A DNA stretch of 64,000 bases from Planctomicrobium piriforme. Its GTDB lineage: Bacteria; Planctomycetota; Planctomycetia; Planctomycetales; Planctomycetaceae. Location of the stretch: positions 1 through 64,000 of the forward strand of contig CAMATH010000005.1 in assembly GCA_945860955.1 (NCBI GenBank), given 5' to 3'. This document shows, piece after piece, positions 1 through 9,608 of this stretch. Every line of letters starts with the position of its first letter. The first letter of the stretch is position 1. A program made the translations under genes and the position numbers. The notes beneath the pieces are model-generated. The model made no database searches and was not told where the DNA came from. It saw only the letters and a list, made by a program, of their open reading frames with translations.

Positions 1-75
1 CGTCTGCTCCGCCGCCGGGATCTCGATTCCCGCGATGACGATCGGTTGGATTGGCTGGGGGTCTGACTGGCTCAT
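1..75 (-). CDS. N-terminal fragment of an unidentified protein (runs off the window)
   Basis: An open frame begins at the ATG complementary to 73-75 and continues past the left edge, giving 25 residues that start MSQSDPQPIQPIVIAG. A GGGGAA purine stretch lies about 9 bases upstream of this ATG and supports the start. The fragment is too short to identify. The neighbouring DNA on the right is transposase debris, so the gene borders an old insertion zone. Confidence 0.45.
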   Translation of the reverse strand, partial: MSQSDPQPIQPIVIAGIEIPAAEQT

Positions 76-139
76 GCGCCATACATTCCCCGAAAAACCG
101 ACTTTGAGTAAATACCAGTTTCCGAGGGGTTATTGAGCA

Positions 140-721
140 GTTACGATCATCCGACGGCGCGAGTTCCTGCACCTGGAGTTGAAGAGCGAGCAGATCGCGG
201 AATTCAGTTACCGGCCGTATGCCTGCACTCGTGACTACCGGATGATCATCATTCGGAAGAACATCTCGCGAGAGAAGGGTGACAAGGTTCTGTTCGATCA
301 GATCGGGTATTTCTTCTACATCAGCAATGATGACGACAAGACGTCGGCGGAGGTGGTGTTCGACTGCAACGACCGCTGCAATCAGGAAAATCAGATCGCC
401 CAACTCTCGGGCGGAGTGGGCGCATTGCAGGCCCCCGTCGACAACCTGGTCAGCAATTGGGCGTACATGCTGATGACGTCGTTGGCCTGGACCCTCAAGG
501 CGTGGGCCGCACTCCTGGTGCCGGTCAACAATGGGTGCGTCCAGCAGCACACGGAAGAAAAACGCAAACTGTTACGCATGGAGTGCAAGACGTTTGTGAA
601 CGCCTTCATTCGCATTCCCTGTCAGATCGTCCGACAGGGGCACCGCCGAATTGTGCGGGTACTCAACTGGAATCCTTACCTCCCGGCGTTCTTTCGGCTG
701 GCTGCCCTTCTGAAATGTTGA
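140..721 (+). pseudogene. IS1380-family transposase remnant (C-terminal half)
   Basis: The frame is open from about 140 after a stop at 134-136 and ends at 721. It encodes the C-terminal part of a DDE transposase of the IS1380 type: RDYRMIIIRKNIS, then GYFFYISND, the acidic/polar NQENQIAQLSGG segment that includes the family's catalytic Glu region, a hydrophobic SNWAYMLMTSLAWTLKAW stretch, and the usual tail KTFVNAFIRIPCQIVRQG. The N-terminal half with the first two catalytic Asp residues is missing, and the best visible start is only a TTG inside the domain. It should be inactive. The family call rests on recognition of these blocks, not on a search. Confidence 0.75.
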
Positions 722-984
722 AGAATTAATCGGCGGATCCCGAAACGGACCGCCATTAGAGCCGTGCCAGTGGATGGGTGCGGCAATCCGCTCAATCACC
801 GCCAAACCGGTTCGCAGAACCAACTGACACCAAATCGACACAAACATCACCGTCCGTACACTGCGTTGCCAAAAGGCCGGCGCCGGGTGGGGGCTGCGCG
901 CTGACGCGGTGCCCATTTCGCCCTAAAACTTCACTTGTTTTAGGCTTAACTTGGACCAAGTCAGCGGCCCCGTATCTTCCAGGC

Positions 985-1470
985 CCCAGGATCGCGGTGC
1001 GCCTTCGCGAGGTCTGGCCAGACGTGCAGATCACCGTCTGCGGCGATTCGGGATTCGGCGTGCCGATGATGTACGACGTTTCCCGCGAGCTGAAGGCCGA
1101 CCGGTTAAGCGACCACCGATTCATGACGAACTCCTTCCGGTTGTACCTGCATGTGACAGCGCTGAAATTCATGATTCGCCTGCGACGGGCGACAGCGCGT
1201 CCGGAACCGGCTCCCGCCGAAGTGAGAGTCTATACGCCAGAAGAGTTGCCCGCCGAATCGCTTGACGAGCCGCAGCGCAGAACCTTTTTCAACCGTCGTC
1301 GCGAGCGAGATGTGATGGCGGAAGGCTTTGCCAGCACTTGGCGAACGCGACTGATCAAGGTCGACGCCGAGGTCGTGGTTCGCGCTCGCCGCGTATATCG
1401 TGCGGCTGTCCTCGAGTTGGCCACACCTGGACGAACTGACCCGAATCACCGAGATCATTTCGCGGATCCC
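985..1470 (+). pseudogene. Second IS1380-type transposase remnant with internal deletion
   Basis: The translation contains a catalytic block typical of IS1380 elements, VWPDVQITVCGDSGFGVP, followed within about 20 residues by blocks that normally sit near the C-terminus: HRFMTNSFRLYLH, then RRRTFFNRRR-like and STWRTRLIKVDAEVVVRARR. The central domain has therefore been deleted, fusing the two ends in frame. Sequence upstream of about 985 does not look like the normal N-terminus. It lies 260 bases after another IS1380 remnant of a different subgroup, so at least two elements decayed here. No intact terminal inverted repeats were found. Confidence 0.65.
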
Positions 1471-1654
1471 TGTGCTGATCCTACCCACAACTCGACTGCC
1501 AATTTGACAATATCCACCTGAACCCCGACATCACTGAAATGGTGAAAACGCGGGGCGCGGATTTTCACCCAAACTCGATCGTTTTCGGAATCGGAGAATT
1601 TGGGTTTGCATTCCGAAGATTCCCCTGAGGAACTCCAGCGTGACATCATACGAA

Positions 1655-1791
1655 ACAAACAGTCTCTCCGGACGCCGTCCCGATAGATGGATCAACGTGG
1701 GACCGGGGAGGATTTCCCACAGGTCGGCGACCCGCGCCGTCAACAGCCGCCCGGGGAGTTGTTCCAGAATCGACAGCGATAGCGAATCCAT
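1655..1791 (-). pseudogene. 5' stub of an M14/succinylglutamate desuccinylase-like gene
   Basis: On the minus strand an ATG at 1791, preceded by a GAGGG purine run, opens a frame reading MDSLSLSILEQLPGRLL then LWEILPGPTLIHLSGRRPERLFVS. The LPGPTLIHLPGRR and LFVS(V)LLHGNE pattern is what I recall from the start of succinylglutamate desuccinylase/aspartoacylase-type M14 peptidases. Here the similarity stops right after LFVS, just before the expected zinc-binding HGNE motif, and the following residues look random. The gene is therefore truncated to about 45 codons and cannot be functional. It sits among transposase debris. Confidence 0.5.
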
Positions 1792-2069
1792 CCCTCAACA
1801 TCGCCATCTCTTCCCGAACCAGCCGGTTGAAGTGGACGAATTCGTGATGGCGAAGATGGAGCGCGCTGATTTCCTATCCCATGTGTCTGGGAAACGCGTG
1901 GCAAAGAACTGGCAACTGCACCAGGAGGCGAGGTGACGGTTGTCGGGGACCGGGTGCCCGCGATCCTATCGGATCCGCGCTGGCGTGGACCGCTCCGTTC
2001 TCTATTCGGCCCAATGACGTCTGGACCGTGGATCAATCGCGACAACACGGATTGATCTTGAACAGAAAC

Positions 2070-2900
2070 CTAAGCCGCCCGCGCGAGCGGCGAACCCTGC
2101 GCGATTTCCTGCTCCATTTGCAAAACCTCACCCACGAGCCCCGCGTAATCCTCCGCTCCCGGACATTTCGGGGCGTAGTCAAAGATCGACTTGCCAAAGC
2201 TGGGGGCCTCGGCGAGTTTGATATTCCGCCGGATGCGGTTTTGGAAAATCCGTCCCTGCGACCAGGGTGCCTCGGGGTCGCTGGACGAAAGGAATGACTG
2301 CAAGTCGCCCGACACGTCGGCCGCCAGTCGAGTGTTCGTCTCATACATACAGAGGACGATCCCGCTGACCCGCAGCTCGCGGTTCAATCGACGGGTGACG
2401 AGGGCCGTTGTCTCCAGGAGTTTCGACAGTCCATGCAGCGCCAGGAAGTGTGGCTGCAATGGAATGAAGACCTCCCGGGCGGCGGAGAGCGCGTTGATCG
2501 TCAGAACGCCCAACGAAGGGGGGCAATCCATGATCACGTAGTCATACGGTTCGACGACCAGCAGTTGTTCGAGTGCCTGACGCAGAATCAACTCGCGTCC
2601 CTGCGTGTCGGCCAGCTCCACCTCGGCCGCCGCCAAATCAATGCTGGCGGGGGCCAGCCAGAGTTGTGGCCCCACCAGTCGGCGGATCTGCTGCATAGTC
2701 CGCTCGCCGGTGAACGTGTGGTAGATCGTGGGCGCGTTGCCCGGCAATTCGACCCCCAGATGCAGCGAGGCGTGAGCCTGCGGATCCAAGTCGAGCAGGC
2801 AGACCCGCTTCCCTTGCCGGGCCAGGCCGGCGGCCAGATTGACGCTGGTGGTGGTCTTCCCGACCCCACCCTTCTGATTCATGATCGCGATGCTGCGCAT
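2070..2900 (-). CDS. parA: ParA/Soj-family ATPase (orphan)
   Basis: A 276-residue ParA-type P-loop ATPase. The start is the ATG at 2900, preceded by AAAGGAG at ideal spacing; a longer frame upstream lacks such a site. The N-terminus [17 protein letters not shown] is the deviant Walker A box with the signature Lys10 and the P-loop Lys15. LLDLDPQAH is the Walker A' motif and [10 protein letters not shown]-type sequence is Walker B. Proteins of this family form ATP-dependent dimers on the nucleoid to segregate DNA or position cargo. No parB or parS-like sequence is visible nearby, so it may position something other than the chromosome or act with a distant ParB. It is divergent from the DUF1501 gene across 284 bases. 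Confidence 0.9.
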   Translation of the reverse strand: MRSIAIMNQKGGVGKTTTSVNLAAGLARQGKRVCLLDLDPQAHASLHLGVELPGNAPTIYHTFTGERTMQQIRRLVGPQLWLAPASIDLAAAEVELADTQGRELILRQALEQLLVVEPYDYVIMDCPPSLGVLTINALSAAREVFIPLQPHFLALHGLSKLLETTALVTRRLNRELRVSGIVLCMYETNTRLAADVSGDLQSFLSSSDPEAPWSQGRIFQNRIRRNIKLAEAPSFGKSIFDYAPKCPGAEDYAGLVGEVLQMEQEIAQGSPLARAA

Positions 2901-3184
2901 GGGAACTCCTTTTCCCCGAAACGCCCCCGGGAGTTCCATGCTCCCAGCGAACGTCGGTCGGGAGTATAGAGAGTGCCTTCGAATGCCAGAAGACAGATTT
3001 TTCGCGGGAATTTCCAGATATCGGCGATTGGAACGGCCCCACGGCAAAAATCTCCCCTCTTGCCGCTGGATCGCGTTCGACGATAGACTCACGTGCGTTG
3101 ATGCGAGTCGGTGTCGCGATCTCGTTCCGCGCGGCGCTCGGTCCACGACCTTCGCTTTGTCCTTCAGTCCCGTCCCGAACTGCG

Positions 3185-4594
3185 ATGGAATCCATGGCTT
3201 CAAACAGCACCGTTCATCGGCACACTGTCGGTTTGTCGCGCCGTGAGGCGTTGCAGGTGGGATATTCCGGGCTCCTGGGACTGGGGCTGCCGGCGTTGTT
3301 GGGGAAGTCGGCGAACGCCGGGGACGAACCTCAGGCGAAACCGAAGAGGCGCAACAAAAGCGTCATCCTGATTTTTCTCACCGGCGCTCCGAGCCATCTC
3401 GACATGTTCGACTTGAAGCCGGAAGCGCCCGCGGAGGTGCGGGGGATCTTCAACTCCATCGACACCAGCGCACCCGGGGTCCGGATTTGCGAACACCTGC
3501 CGATGCTGGCGGCGCGGGCCGAGCGATTCGCCGTGATCCGTTCGATGACCCATGATCTTCCCGGCCACGAGCAGGCGACGCATTTCGTCCTGACGGGAAT
3601 CGATCGATTGCCGTTGGGGGCCACCCACATGGCCTCGCGCAACGACTGGCCCTGCTACGCGTCGGCCCTCAATTTTCTGCGACCACGAAATGACGGCATT
3701 CCCAACGGGGTGTTGCTTCCCACCTACCTGCACAACGGGTACGGATTTTCGGGTCAGGACGCTGGCTTTCTCGGGGCGAAGTTCGACCCGTTGCATGTCA
3801 AACAGGATCCGAACGCGGACGGATTTCGAGTTGACAGCCTGAACCTGCCAGCGGGGTTGACGGTGACGAATCTCGACAACCGCCGACAGTTGCTGGCCGA
3901 GGTCGACTCTCAGCGGGCTGGCATCGACCGGGCCCGGAACCTGAACGAATTCGACAGCTACCAGCAGCAGGCTTTCACGATGCTGTCGTCGAGCGCGGTT
4001 GGCAAGGCGTTCGCCATCGATCAGGAAAAGGCGGAAGTTCGCAATTGTTACGGCCGACATCCCTTCGGGCAGTCGCTGCTTTTGGCCCGACGATTGGTTC
4101 AGGCGGGAGTCCCGATTGTCCAGGCGAACATGGGGACCATGAACAACTGGGATACGCACAACAGTAACTTCACCCAATTGAAAGATCGCCTGCTCCCTCC
4201 GCTGGATCGCGGAGTGTCGGCGTTGCTCGACGATCTGCAGGAGACGGGGCTGCTTGAAGACACGCTGTTGTTGATGGTGGGAGAGTTCGGCCGGACTCCC
4301 AAACTGGGAGGAAACGTCGGCACCCCGAGTTACGTTCCCGACGGGCGCGACCATTGGTCGGGGGCATTCTTCAGTTGGTTCGCCGGCGGTGGTGTGCAGG
4401 GGGGCCAGGTGATTGGCGCGTCCGACAACATCGCCGCCTACCCGGCGACCCGCCCGTACCGCCCTTCGGATCTGGGAGCGACGGTTTATCACGCGCTCGG
4501 AATCGATCCCGGGAGCGAGATCCGCGACCGTGTGAATCGCCCGATGCGGCTGAACGATGGCGAAGTGATCGAGCCGCTCTTCAGTGGGGCGTGA
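3185..4594 (+). CDS. DUF1501 domain-containing protein (Tat-exported)
   Basis: A protein of 469 residues from the ATG at 3185 (ATG at 3194 is the alternative). The N-terminus has a twin-arginine motif, [10 protein letters not shown], followed by a hydrophobic segment [12 protein letters not shown], as in Tat substrates. The body carries the DUF1501 hallmarks: [24 protein letters not shown] near the start, a central [13 protein letters not shown] segment, VGEFGRTP, and GRDHW. DUF1501 proteins resemble the alkaline-phosphatase/sulfatase fold and are hugely expanded in planctomycetes, usually beside DUF1549/DUF1553 genes. No such partner is visible here. The stop is 3 bases before a glycosyltransferase start, so the two genes are probably co-transcribed. 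Its substrate is unknown. Confidence 0.9.
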   Translation: MESMASNSTVHRHTVGLSRREALQVGYSGLLGLGLPALLGKSANAGDEPQAKPKRRNKSVILIFLTGAPSHLDMFDLKPEAPAEVRGIFNSIDTSAPGVRICEHLPMLAARAERFAVIRSMTHDLPGHEQATHFVLTGIDRLPLGATHMASRNDWPCYASALNFLRPRNDGIPNGVLLPTYLHNGYGFSGQDAGFLGAKFDPLHVKQDPNADGFRVDSLNLPAGLTVTNLDNRRQLLAEVDSQRAGIDRARNLNEFDSYQQQAFTMLSSSAVGKAFAIDQEKAEVRNCYGRHPFGQSLLLARRLVQAGVPIVQANMGTMNNWDTHNSNFTQLKDRLLPPLDRGVSALLDDLQETGLLEDTLLLMVGEFGRTPKLGGNVGTPSYVPDGRDHWSGAFFSWFAGGGVQGGQVIGASDNIAAYPATRPYRPSDLGATVYHALGIDPGSEIRDRVNRPMRLNDGEVIEPLFSGA

Positions 4595-4597
4595 GCG

Positions 4598-5893
4598 ATG
4601 CACATCGCTCTGATCACGGCAGGGGGGGCGGGGATGTTCTGCGGATCGTGCATGCACGACAACACGCTGGCCCGCGCCTTAATGGCCAACGGACATCGGG
4701 TGACACTGATCCCGCTGTACACGCCGATTCGAGTCGACGAACTGGACGTCAGTGAACATCGTGTGTTTCTGGGGGGGGTCAACGTCTACCTCGCCGGCCT
4801 GTGGCCCTGGTGGTCGAAAGTGCCACGGTTCCTGCGTGCCTGGCTCGATCGACCAGCCGTTTTGCGTTTCGTCAGTCGGTTCGCTGTTTCGTCCGACGCG
4901 AAGGATCTGGGAGGACTGACGGTCGCGCTGCTGCGCGGTGACGACGGGCCGCACCGCGCTGAAATCGAAGAGTTCGTGAAGTTTATCGGGGACGAGTTGA
5001 GGCCCGACGTGGTGGTCCTGAGCAATGCGCTGTTGGGGGGCGTGGTTGCATCGCTGAAACGGAAGTTCTCAGGTCCGGTCTGGTGTCTGTTGCAGGGGGA
5101 CGACATCTTTCTCGGAGATCTGGTCGAACCCTATCGTTCGCAGGCGTTTGAACTGATGTACCAAATCGTTCGGGAAATTGATGGTTTCCTGGTGCATAGT
5201 GAGTACTACCGCCAATTCATGGCCGACTATCTGCGCTTTCCCGCAGACAAAGCCCAGGTCGTCCCCTTGGGATTCGATCTGGCGGGGCATGATGGTGTCG
5301 TCAAGACCGCGCGGGAGTCTGGCAAACCATTCACGGTGGGCTACTTTGCCCGGATCTGTCCGGAAAAAGGTCTCCACAACCTGGTTCAAGCGTTTCGAAT
5401 CCTGCATGCGAAGCATCCCCAGAGCCGGCTGGTCGCCGCGGGTTATTTGGGAGCCCGTGATCAGGCATGGTTCGACGATCTGAAACGCTCGGCCGAGGAT
5501 CTGGCGGGGGCGTTTCAATACCAGGGGAGTCCGCCCGATCACCACGGAAAAGTCGCATTCTTGAAATCCGTGGATGTGTTGTCGGTTCCTACGACCTATC
5601 GCGAGCCGAAGGGGTTGTACGTTCTAGAGGCGCTCGCGAATGGCGTTCCCGTAGTCCAGCCTCGCCATGGATCTTTTCCGGAACTGATCGAAGCGACCGG
5701 GGGGGGATTGTTGGTCGAGCCCGATGATCCTGTCGCGCTGGCCGCTGGACTGGAGCGGCTGTTGCTGGATGACGAACTGCGACACCGTCTGGCGGACACT
5801 GGCCGTCAACGGGTCAGGGAGCAATTTACGATGAGTCGGATGGCAGAAGAGACTGCTCGCGTTCTGGGTATTCGTCCAGGATCAATACCGTGA
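4598..5893 (+). CDS. Glycosyltransferase family 4 protein
   Basis: A 431-residue GT-B fold glycosyltransferase. The N-terminal domain begins MHIALITAGGAGMFCGSC, a glycine-rich acceptor-binding loop, and continues with HDNTLARAL. The C-terminal GT4 (glycosyl transferase group 1) domain starts near residue 245 with FTVGYFARICPEKGLHNLVQAF and contains the nucleotide-sugar binding block YREPKGLYVLEALANGVPVVQP with the family's E-x7-E arrangement. No signal peptide or membrane helix is visible, so it acts in the cytoplasm, presumably on a lipid- or protein-linked acceptor. It starts 3 bases after the DUF1501 stop. The sugar specificity cannot be read from sequence. Confidence 0.88.
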   Translation: MHIALITAGGAGMFCGSCMHDNTLARALMANGHRVTLIPLYTPIRVDELDVSEHRVFLGGVNVYLAGLWPWWSKVPRFLRAWLDRPAVLRFVSRFAVSSDAKDLGGLTVALLRGDDGPHRAEIEEFVKFIGDELRPDVVVLSNALLGGVVASLKRKFSGPVWCLLQGDDIFLGDLVEPYRSQAFELMYQIVREIDGFLVHSEYYRQFMADYLRFPADKAQVVPLGFDLAGHDGVVKTARESGKPFTVGYFARICPEKGLHNLVQAFRILHAKHPQSRLVAAGYLGARDQAWFDDLKRSAEDLAGAFQYQGSPPDHHGKVAFLKSVDVLSVPTTYREPKGLYVLEALANGVPVVQPRHGSFPELIEATGGGLLVEPDDPVALAAGLERLLLDDELRHRLADTGRQRVREQFTMSRMAEETARVLGIRPGSIP

Positions 5894-5919
5894 TTTAGCC
5901 CGGCGCGCGACATGTGGTG

Positions 5920-6185
5920 TAGAGGAACCCCCGGCCAGCGAACGGGCCGTGAAGCCGAACTGCCGAATGTGGTTGTGCAGCTCTGAGAGTGCGCACGACT
6001 GACGGTAAGAATTTGACAGGATGAAGAGGATGAAAGGGATGAAAGGGATGAACAGGATGGGGTTGCTCGCCACTCCAGCTCCCTGGAAAAGTGGCTGAAA
6101 TCGAAAAACTCGCAATCCACACGATTGACTGTCGCCTCAGCAATCCTTTCCATCCTTTTCATCCTGTCGAAAAATTCAACGGCCC
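5920..6185 (-). repeat. Dispersed repeat family 1, copy 1 (inverted relative to copies 2 and 3)
   Basis: The core spans 6015-6168 (154 bp). It starts with GACAGGATGAAGAGGATGAA and ends with ATCCTTTTCATCCTGTC, so the two arms are inverted repeats built from GGATGAA-like units. The interior contains CGATTGACTGTCGCCTCAGC, the reverse complement of the interior of the copies at 10896 and 14507. Its right flank ends TTCAACGGCCC (6175-6185). The left flank (from about 5920) matches the right flank of copy 3. It fills the space between the GT4 gene and the Trx7/PDZ gene, and no coding sequence is supported inside it. Confidence 0.85.
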
Positions 6186-6358
6186 ATGAGCGCAGTGGGC
6201 CGGAAGTGTACGCATAAGCGGTAATTGCGGCTGGAGTTCGGGCGATCCTAGTCCCAAAGCGGGCCGTTGTGAGTGAATCGATCGGTTGACCGGGGCTACC
6301 AAATCGAACTTTCAGCCGATAGCATGATGACCTTGACCAATTCCCCACTGGACATGCG

Positions 6359-7648
6359 ATGATGGCGACATCGATGAAGAACCGATTCGGACTGCTGGCG
6401 GCCGTGGCGTTGATGGCGGCGGTGGGGATGGAACAGGCACAGGCCGCTCCGGGCTGGATTGAGGGCATTGACGCGGGGGTGGCCCGGGCGAAAGTGTCGG
6501 GCAAGCCGCTGTTTGTGGTGTTCCGCTGCGTGCGGTGACCCGAATGCTGGATTTGGGATGGGCAGGTTGCTCATCAAGACCCCGATATCGCCGCTCTCCG
6601 TGCGCGCTTTGAGTGCGTCCGTGTGACGCAAATGAACGGCGTCGACCTGGCGCGATTTGACTTCGATTATGACAACACGTGGCAGGCGTTTTTTCTGGAC
6701 GCCGACCTGAACGTGTACGGTCGCTACGGTGGGCGGGAAGCTTCGGCCCCCGAAGCCCGCCTCTCAAAAGAGTCGCTGGTGCAGACGATGGGGGAGGTGT
6801 TGGCGGCGTTCGAACGCAGGAAGAAGAACCCCGCGGGTCCGACCGACGACCTGGAGGTACATCCCGCCCCCGCCCAATCCAAGAAGCCAGCGGATTTTCC
6901 GTTACTCAAGGCGAATCACTCGGGATGTGTGCATTGCCATCAGGTCCAGGAATTTCGGTTGTTGCAGTCCTTCGCCGACGGGGCTTTCGATAAGCAACTG
7001 CTGTTTCCATTTCCACTACCGGAAAACATCGGCCTGCGGTTTGACCGCGACCACGGCCATAGGGTGAAGGAAGTTCTGCCCGAATCCCCCGCGTCACGCG
7101 CCGGTGTGAAGGTGGGAGACATTGTCGCGCGGGCAGAAAATGTTCCCATCCGTTCGGAAGATGATTTTCGCTGGTCGTTGCATCGGTTGCGTGACCAGTC
7201 CGAAATCGCGATTCAGGTCACACGGGAGTCGGTGCAGGAACCGGTCGCCTTGAATCTCAGTCTGCCAGCCGGTTGGCGCAAGGGGGACATCAGTTGGCGA
7301 AAATCACTCCGCAGTTACCCAGTTGTGTGGGGATTTCTGGGGTATCCGGTCGGTCAGGAGGAGCGCAAGACCACCGACATTCCTGAACACGCCTTGGCGA
7401 TTAAAGTCGTCTCGCTGCGAGGACAATCGGGCGGGATCGCCCGGGCACTCGGGTTGCAGAAGGGGGATGTGATTGTCTCAATTGAAGACAATACGAGGGC
7501 CAGAACACTGGAACAGTTCAAATCGGAACTGCTGGGACGTTACGGCCCGGGCGACACGATGCGGCTCCGAATCCGTCGGGGTACGGAGACAATCGAGCTG
7601 ACGGGGGAATTCCCGGACTGGTTCACGAGCGATCGGACCGTTCCCTAA
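6359..7648 (+). CDS. Trx7/PDZ domain-containing selenoprotein (candidate Sec at in-frame TGA)
   Basis: One frame runs from ATG 6359 (or 6362) to the stop at 7648, interrupted only by TGA at 6536-6538, codon 60. Readthrough gives 429 residues. Residues 1-30 form a signal peptide ending in AQA-type sequence. A thioredoxin-like domain follows, with R56-C57-V-R-U60-P-E-C63; relatives I recall from planctomycetes have Cys at the position of U60 (RCVPC-x-x-C). Reading stays good after the TGA: IAALRARFECVRVTQ, then YGRYGGR. A CVHCH motif at 190-194 could bind c-type haem. PDZ-like regions lie at about 215-300 and 330-420. A SECIS-like hairpin starts 18 bases after the TGA. I recall an NCBI family name, Trx7/PDZ domain-containing (seleno)protein, that fits. 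It is probably a periplasmic redox protein of unknown substrate. The alternative is a nonsense mutation. Confidence 0.82.
6557..6575 (+). promoter_or_regulatory. Candidate bacterial SECIS element
   Basis: A 7-bp stem GATGGGC/GCTCATC (one G-U pair) closes a 5-base loop AGGTT. The loop G at 6565 lies 26 bases after the TGA at 6536-6538, inside the 16-37 base window usual for bacterial SECIS loops. The GC-AGGTT-GC apex closely resembles the GCAGGTCTGC apex of the E. coli fdhF SECIS, in which loop G and U contact SelB. It lies within the coding frame, as bacterial SECIS elements must. Confidence 0.65.
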
Positions 7649-7651
7649 GGC

Positions 7652-7680
7652 TTGACGCGTTTGGCAATCGCAACTAGGAT
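7652..7680 (+). promoter_or_regulatory. Probable sigma-70-type promoter of accBC
   Basis: TTGACG (7652-7657) and TAGGAT (7675-7680) are separated by 17 bases. Transcription would begin near 7687, about 45 bases before the accB ATG. It lies just after the stop of the Trx7/PDZ gene, which argues that accBC has its own promoter. Confidence 0.5.
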
Positions 7681-7731
7681 CGCGCACTTACCCGAACCAA
7701 CGCCGGGAGTTGTGTTTAGAGCGACAACAGA

Positions 7732-8247
7732 ATGACTGCCCCCACTCCAAGCCCCGAAGAGCCTTTCGATCTGGTCAAACTGCGCGAACTGGTCGCGCTC
7801 ATGGAGCAGCACGGCTTGACCGAAGTCGACCTCCGCAGCGGCAGCGAACGGTGGAAACTCCGTCGCGGCCCGAAAGAGGTGACCCAGGTTGTCGGCGGAG
7901 GGGGCTTCTCTGGGAGCGGCTATTCGATGATGCCGTTCCCGGCGCCGTCAGCAGCACCTGCCATGGCAGGCCCTGCGGCGGCACCGGTCGCCCCTCCAGC
8001 GGCCGAATTGCCCGCGATTGTCAGCCCGACCGTGGGAACCTACTACGAGTCGGCGGCTCCCGGGGAACCGCCGTTCGTGAAGGTGGGTTCGCCCGTGACC
8101 ACCGATACCGTGGTCTGCATCATTGAGGCGATGAAGGTTTTCAATCAGATCACTGCGGATGTCAAAGGGACCATCGCTGAGGTTCTGGTCAAGAACGGCG
8201 ACCCGGTCGAATTCGGGCAGCCGTTGTTCCGCGTCCGATTGGGCTAG
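7732..8247 (+). CDS. accB: Acetyl-CoA carboxylase biotin carboxyl carrier protein
   Basis: A 171-residue BCCP subunit of acetyl-CoA carboxylase, which carries the carboxylated biotin in the first step of fatty-acid synthesis. The N-terminal region ([21 protein letters not shown]) is typical of bacterial AccB and precedes an Ala/Pro-rich linker (about residues 60-95). The biotinyl domain follows with [19 protein letters not shown]; the biotin-accepting residue is Lys135 in EAMK. The length fits the family. It begins an operon with accC 5 bases after its stop, and a promoter is predicted at 7652-7680. Confidence 0.96.
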   Translation: MTAPTPSPEEPFDLVKLRELVALMEQHGLTEVDLRSGSERWKLRRGPKEVTQVVGGGGFSGSGYSMMPFPAPSAAPAMAGPAAAPVAPPAAELPAIVSPTVGTYYESAAPGEPPFVKVGSPVTTDTVVCIIEAMKVFNQITADVKGTIAEVLVKNGDPVEFGQPLFRVRLG

Positions 8248-8252
8248 ATGAC

Positions 8253-9608
8253 ATGTTTCAGCGCATCCTGATTGCAAACCGGGGGGAGATTGCGCTCCGC
8301 GTGATCCGCGCGTGCAAGGAGATGGGGATCGAAACGGTCGCCGTCTTCAGCGAGGCCGACCGCGGGGCTCATTACCTCGATCTCGCCGACGAGGCGTATT
8401 GCATCGGCGGCCGCCCGTCGAACGAGAGCTACCTGATGATCAACCGGATCATCAGCGCGGCGGAAATCGGCAACGTCCAGGCGATTCACCCGGGGTACGG
8501 TTTCCTCGCGGAAAACGCCCATTTCGCCGAGGTTTGCCGAAGCTGCAATATTGAATTCATCGGCCCGACCCACGAGGCGATGAACAAGCTGGGCGACAAG
8601 GTGTCGGCGAAGCAGATCGCCCGTGAAGCCAAGGTTCCGCTGGTTCCGGGCAGCGACGGCTTGATCACCTCGGAAGCCGAGGCACTCAAGATCGCCGAGC
8701 AGATCGGCTACCCGGTTTTGATCAAAGCGACAGCGGGTGGGGGTGGCAAAGGAATGCGGGTGGCGATGAACGGCATTTCGCTTCAGGCGGGCCTCAAAGG
8801 GGCGGCGGTCGAAGCGGAGAAGGCGTTCAAGAATGCGGGGGTCTACCTCGAAAAGTACATCGACCGACCGCGGCACGTGGAAGTTCAGATCATCGCAGAC
8901 AACCACGGGAATGTTCGGCACCTTTGGGAGCGGGACTGCACGTTGCAGCGACGGCACCAGAAGCTGGTCGAAGAGGCTCCCGGGCCGACCCTTCCTCCCG
9001 AAGTGCGAAAAGAACTGTGCGAGTCGGCGGTCCGACTGGTGAAGCACGCGGGCTACACGAATGCCGGCACGGTCGAGTTCATCGTCGATCAAAGCACGAA
9101 CAAGTTTTACTTCATTGAAGTCAATGCCCGGATTCAGGTCGAGCATCCGGTCAGCGAACTGGTTTCGGGCGTGGACCTGATCAAGAGTCAGATCCGGGTG
9201 GCTGCGGGCGAAACGTTGCCATTCACCCAGGAGCAGGTGCCCTGCAATGGTTGCGCGATGGAAGCGCGGATCAACGCCGAAGACCCGGCGAATGGCTTTC
9301 GCGGCTCGCCCGGAACGATCACGAAACTCCGTCTGCCGGGGGGACCTGGGGTCCGTTGGGACTCGCATGTGTATCAGGGCTACACGATTCCCCCGTATTA
9401 CGACTCGATGATCGGCAAACTGATTGTCCACAAGCCGACCCGGGCCGAGGCGATCGCCTGCATGCGACGGGCGCTCGATGAGTTTGTCATCGAAGGGGTG
9501 AAGACCACGATTCCGCTGTTGCGAGATTTGTTCGCCGACGCGGCGTTTCACTCCAGCCAGATCGACACCACGTACATCGAGCGGACCTGGACCCCCAGTC
9601 CCTCGTAA
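8253..9608 (+). CDS. accC: Biotin carboxylase subunit of acetyl-CoA carboxylase
   Basis: A 451-residue ATP-grasp enzyme that carboxylates the biotin on AccB using bicarbonate and ATP. The N-terminal preATP-grasp domain begins [20 protein letters not shown]. The glycine-rich ATP loop [14 protein letters not shown] lies around residue 160. The catalytic segments [14 protein letters not shown] and [10 protein letters not shown] are present, and the C-terminal biotin carboxylase domain contains [12 protein letters not shown]. The length matches E. coli AccC. It starts 5 bases downstream of accB and is presumably translationally linked to it. Confidence 0.97.
   Translation: MFQRILIANRGEIALRVIRACKEMGIETVAVFSEADRGAHYLDLADEAYCIGGRPSNESYLMINRIISAAEIGNVQAIHPGYGFLAENAHFAEVCRSCNIEFIGPTHEAMNKLGDKVSAKQIAREAKVPLVPGSDGLITSEAEALKIAEQIGYPVLIKATAGGGGKGMRVAMNGISLQAGLKGAAVEAEKAFKNAGVYLEKYIDRPRHVEVQIIADNHGNVRHLWERDCTLQRRHQKLVEEAPGPTLPPEVRKELCESAVRLVKHAGYTNAGTVEFIVDQSTNKFYFIEVNARIQVEHPVSELVSGVDLIKSQIRVAAGETLPFTQEQVPCNGCAMEARINAEDPANGFRGSPGTITKLRLPGGPGVRWDSHVYQGYTIPPYYDSMIGKLIVHKPTRAEAIACMRRALDEFVIEGVKTTIPLLRDLFADAAFHSSQIDTTYIERTWTPSPS

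Noticed and set aside
1792-2069. Possible small gene on either strand, including a minus-strand LHLRHHEFVHFNRLVREEM stretch
   Set aside because: Frames are short and interrupted by stops, no start/RBS is visible, and I cannot assign the fragment to a family.
6015-6060. GGATGAA-rich repeats as a CRISPR array
   Set aside because: The units are contiguous without unique spacers and no cas gene is present; the arms pair as an inverted repeat instead.
6536-6538. TGA in the Trx/PDZ gene as a simple nonsense mutation or pseudogene
   Set aside because: The stop falls exactly at the expected Cys position, the frame stays coding on both sides for hundreds of codons, and a SECIS-like hairpin follows at the right distance. 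Selenocysteine explains all three.
7478-8277. Minus-strand open frames opposite accB
   Set aside because: The plus strand gives an unambiguous BCCP with the biotinylation motif; the minus-strand frames show no family features.
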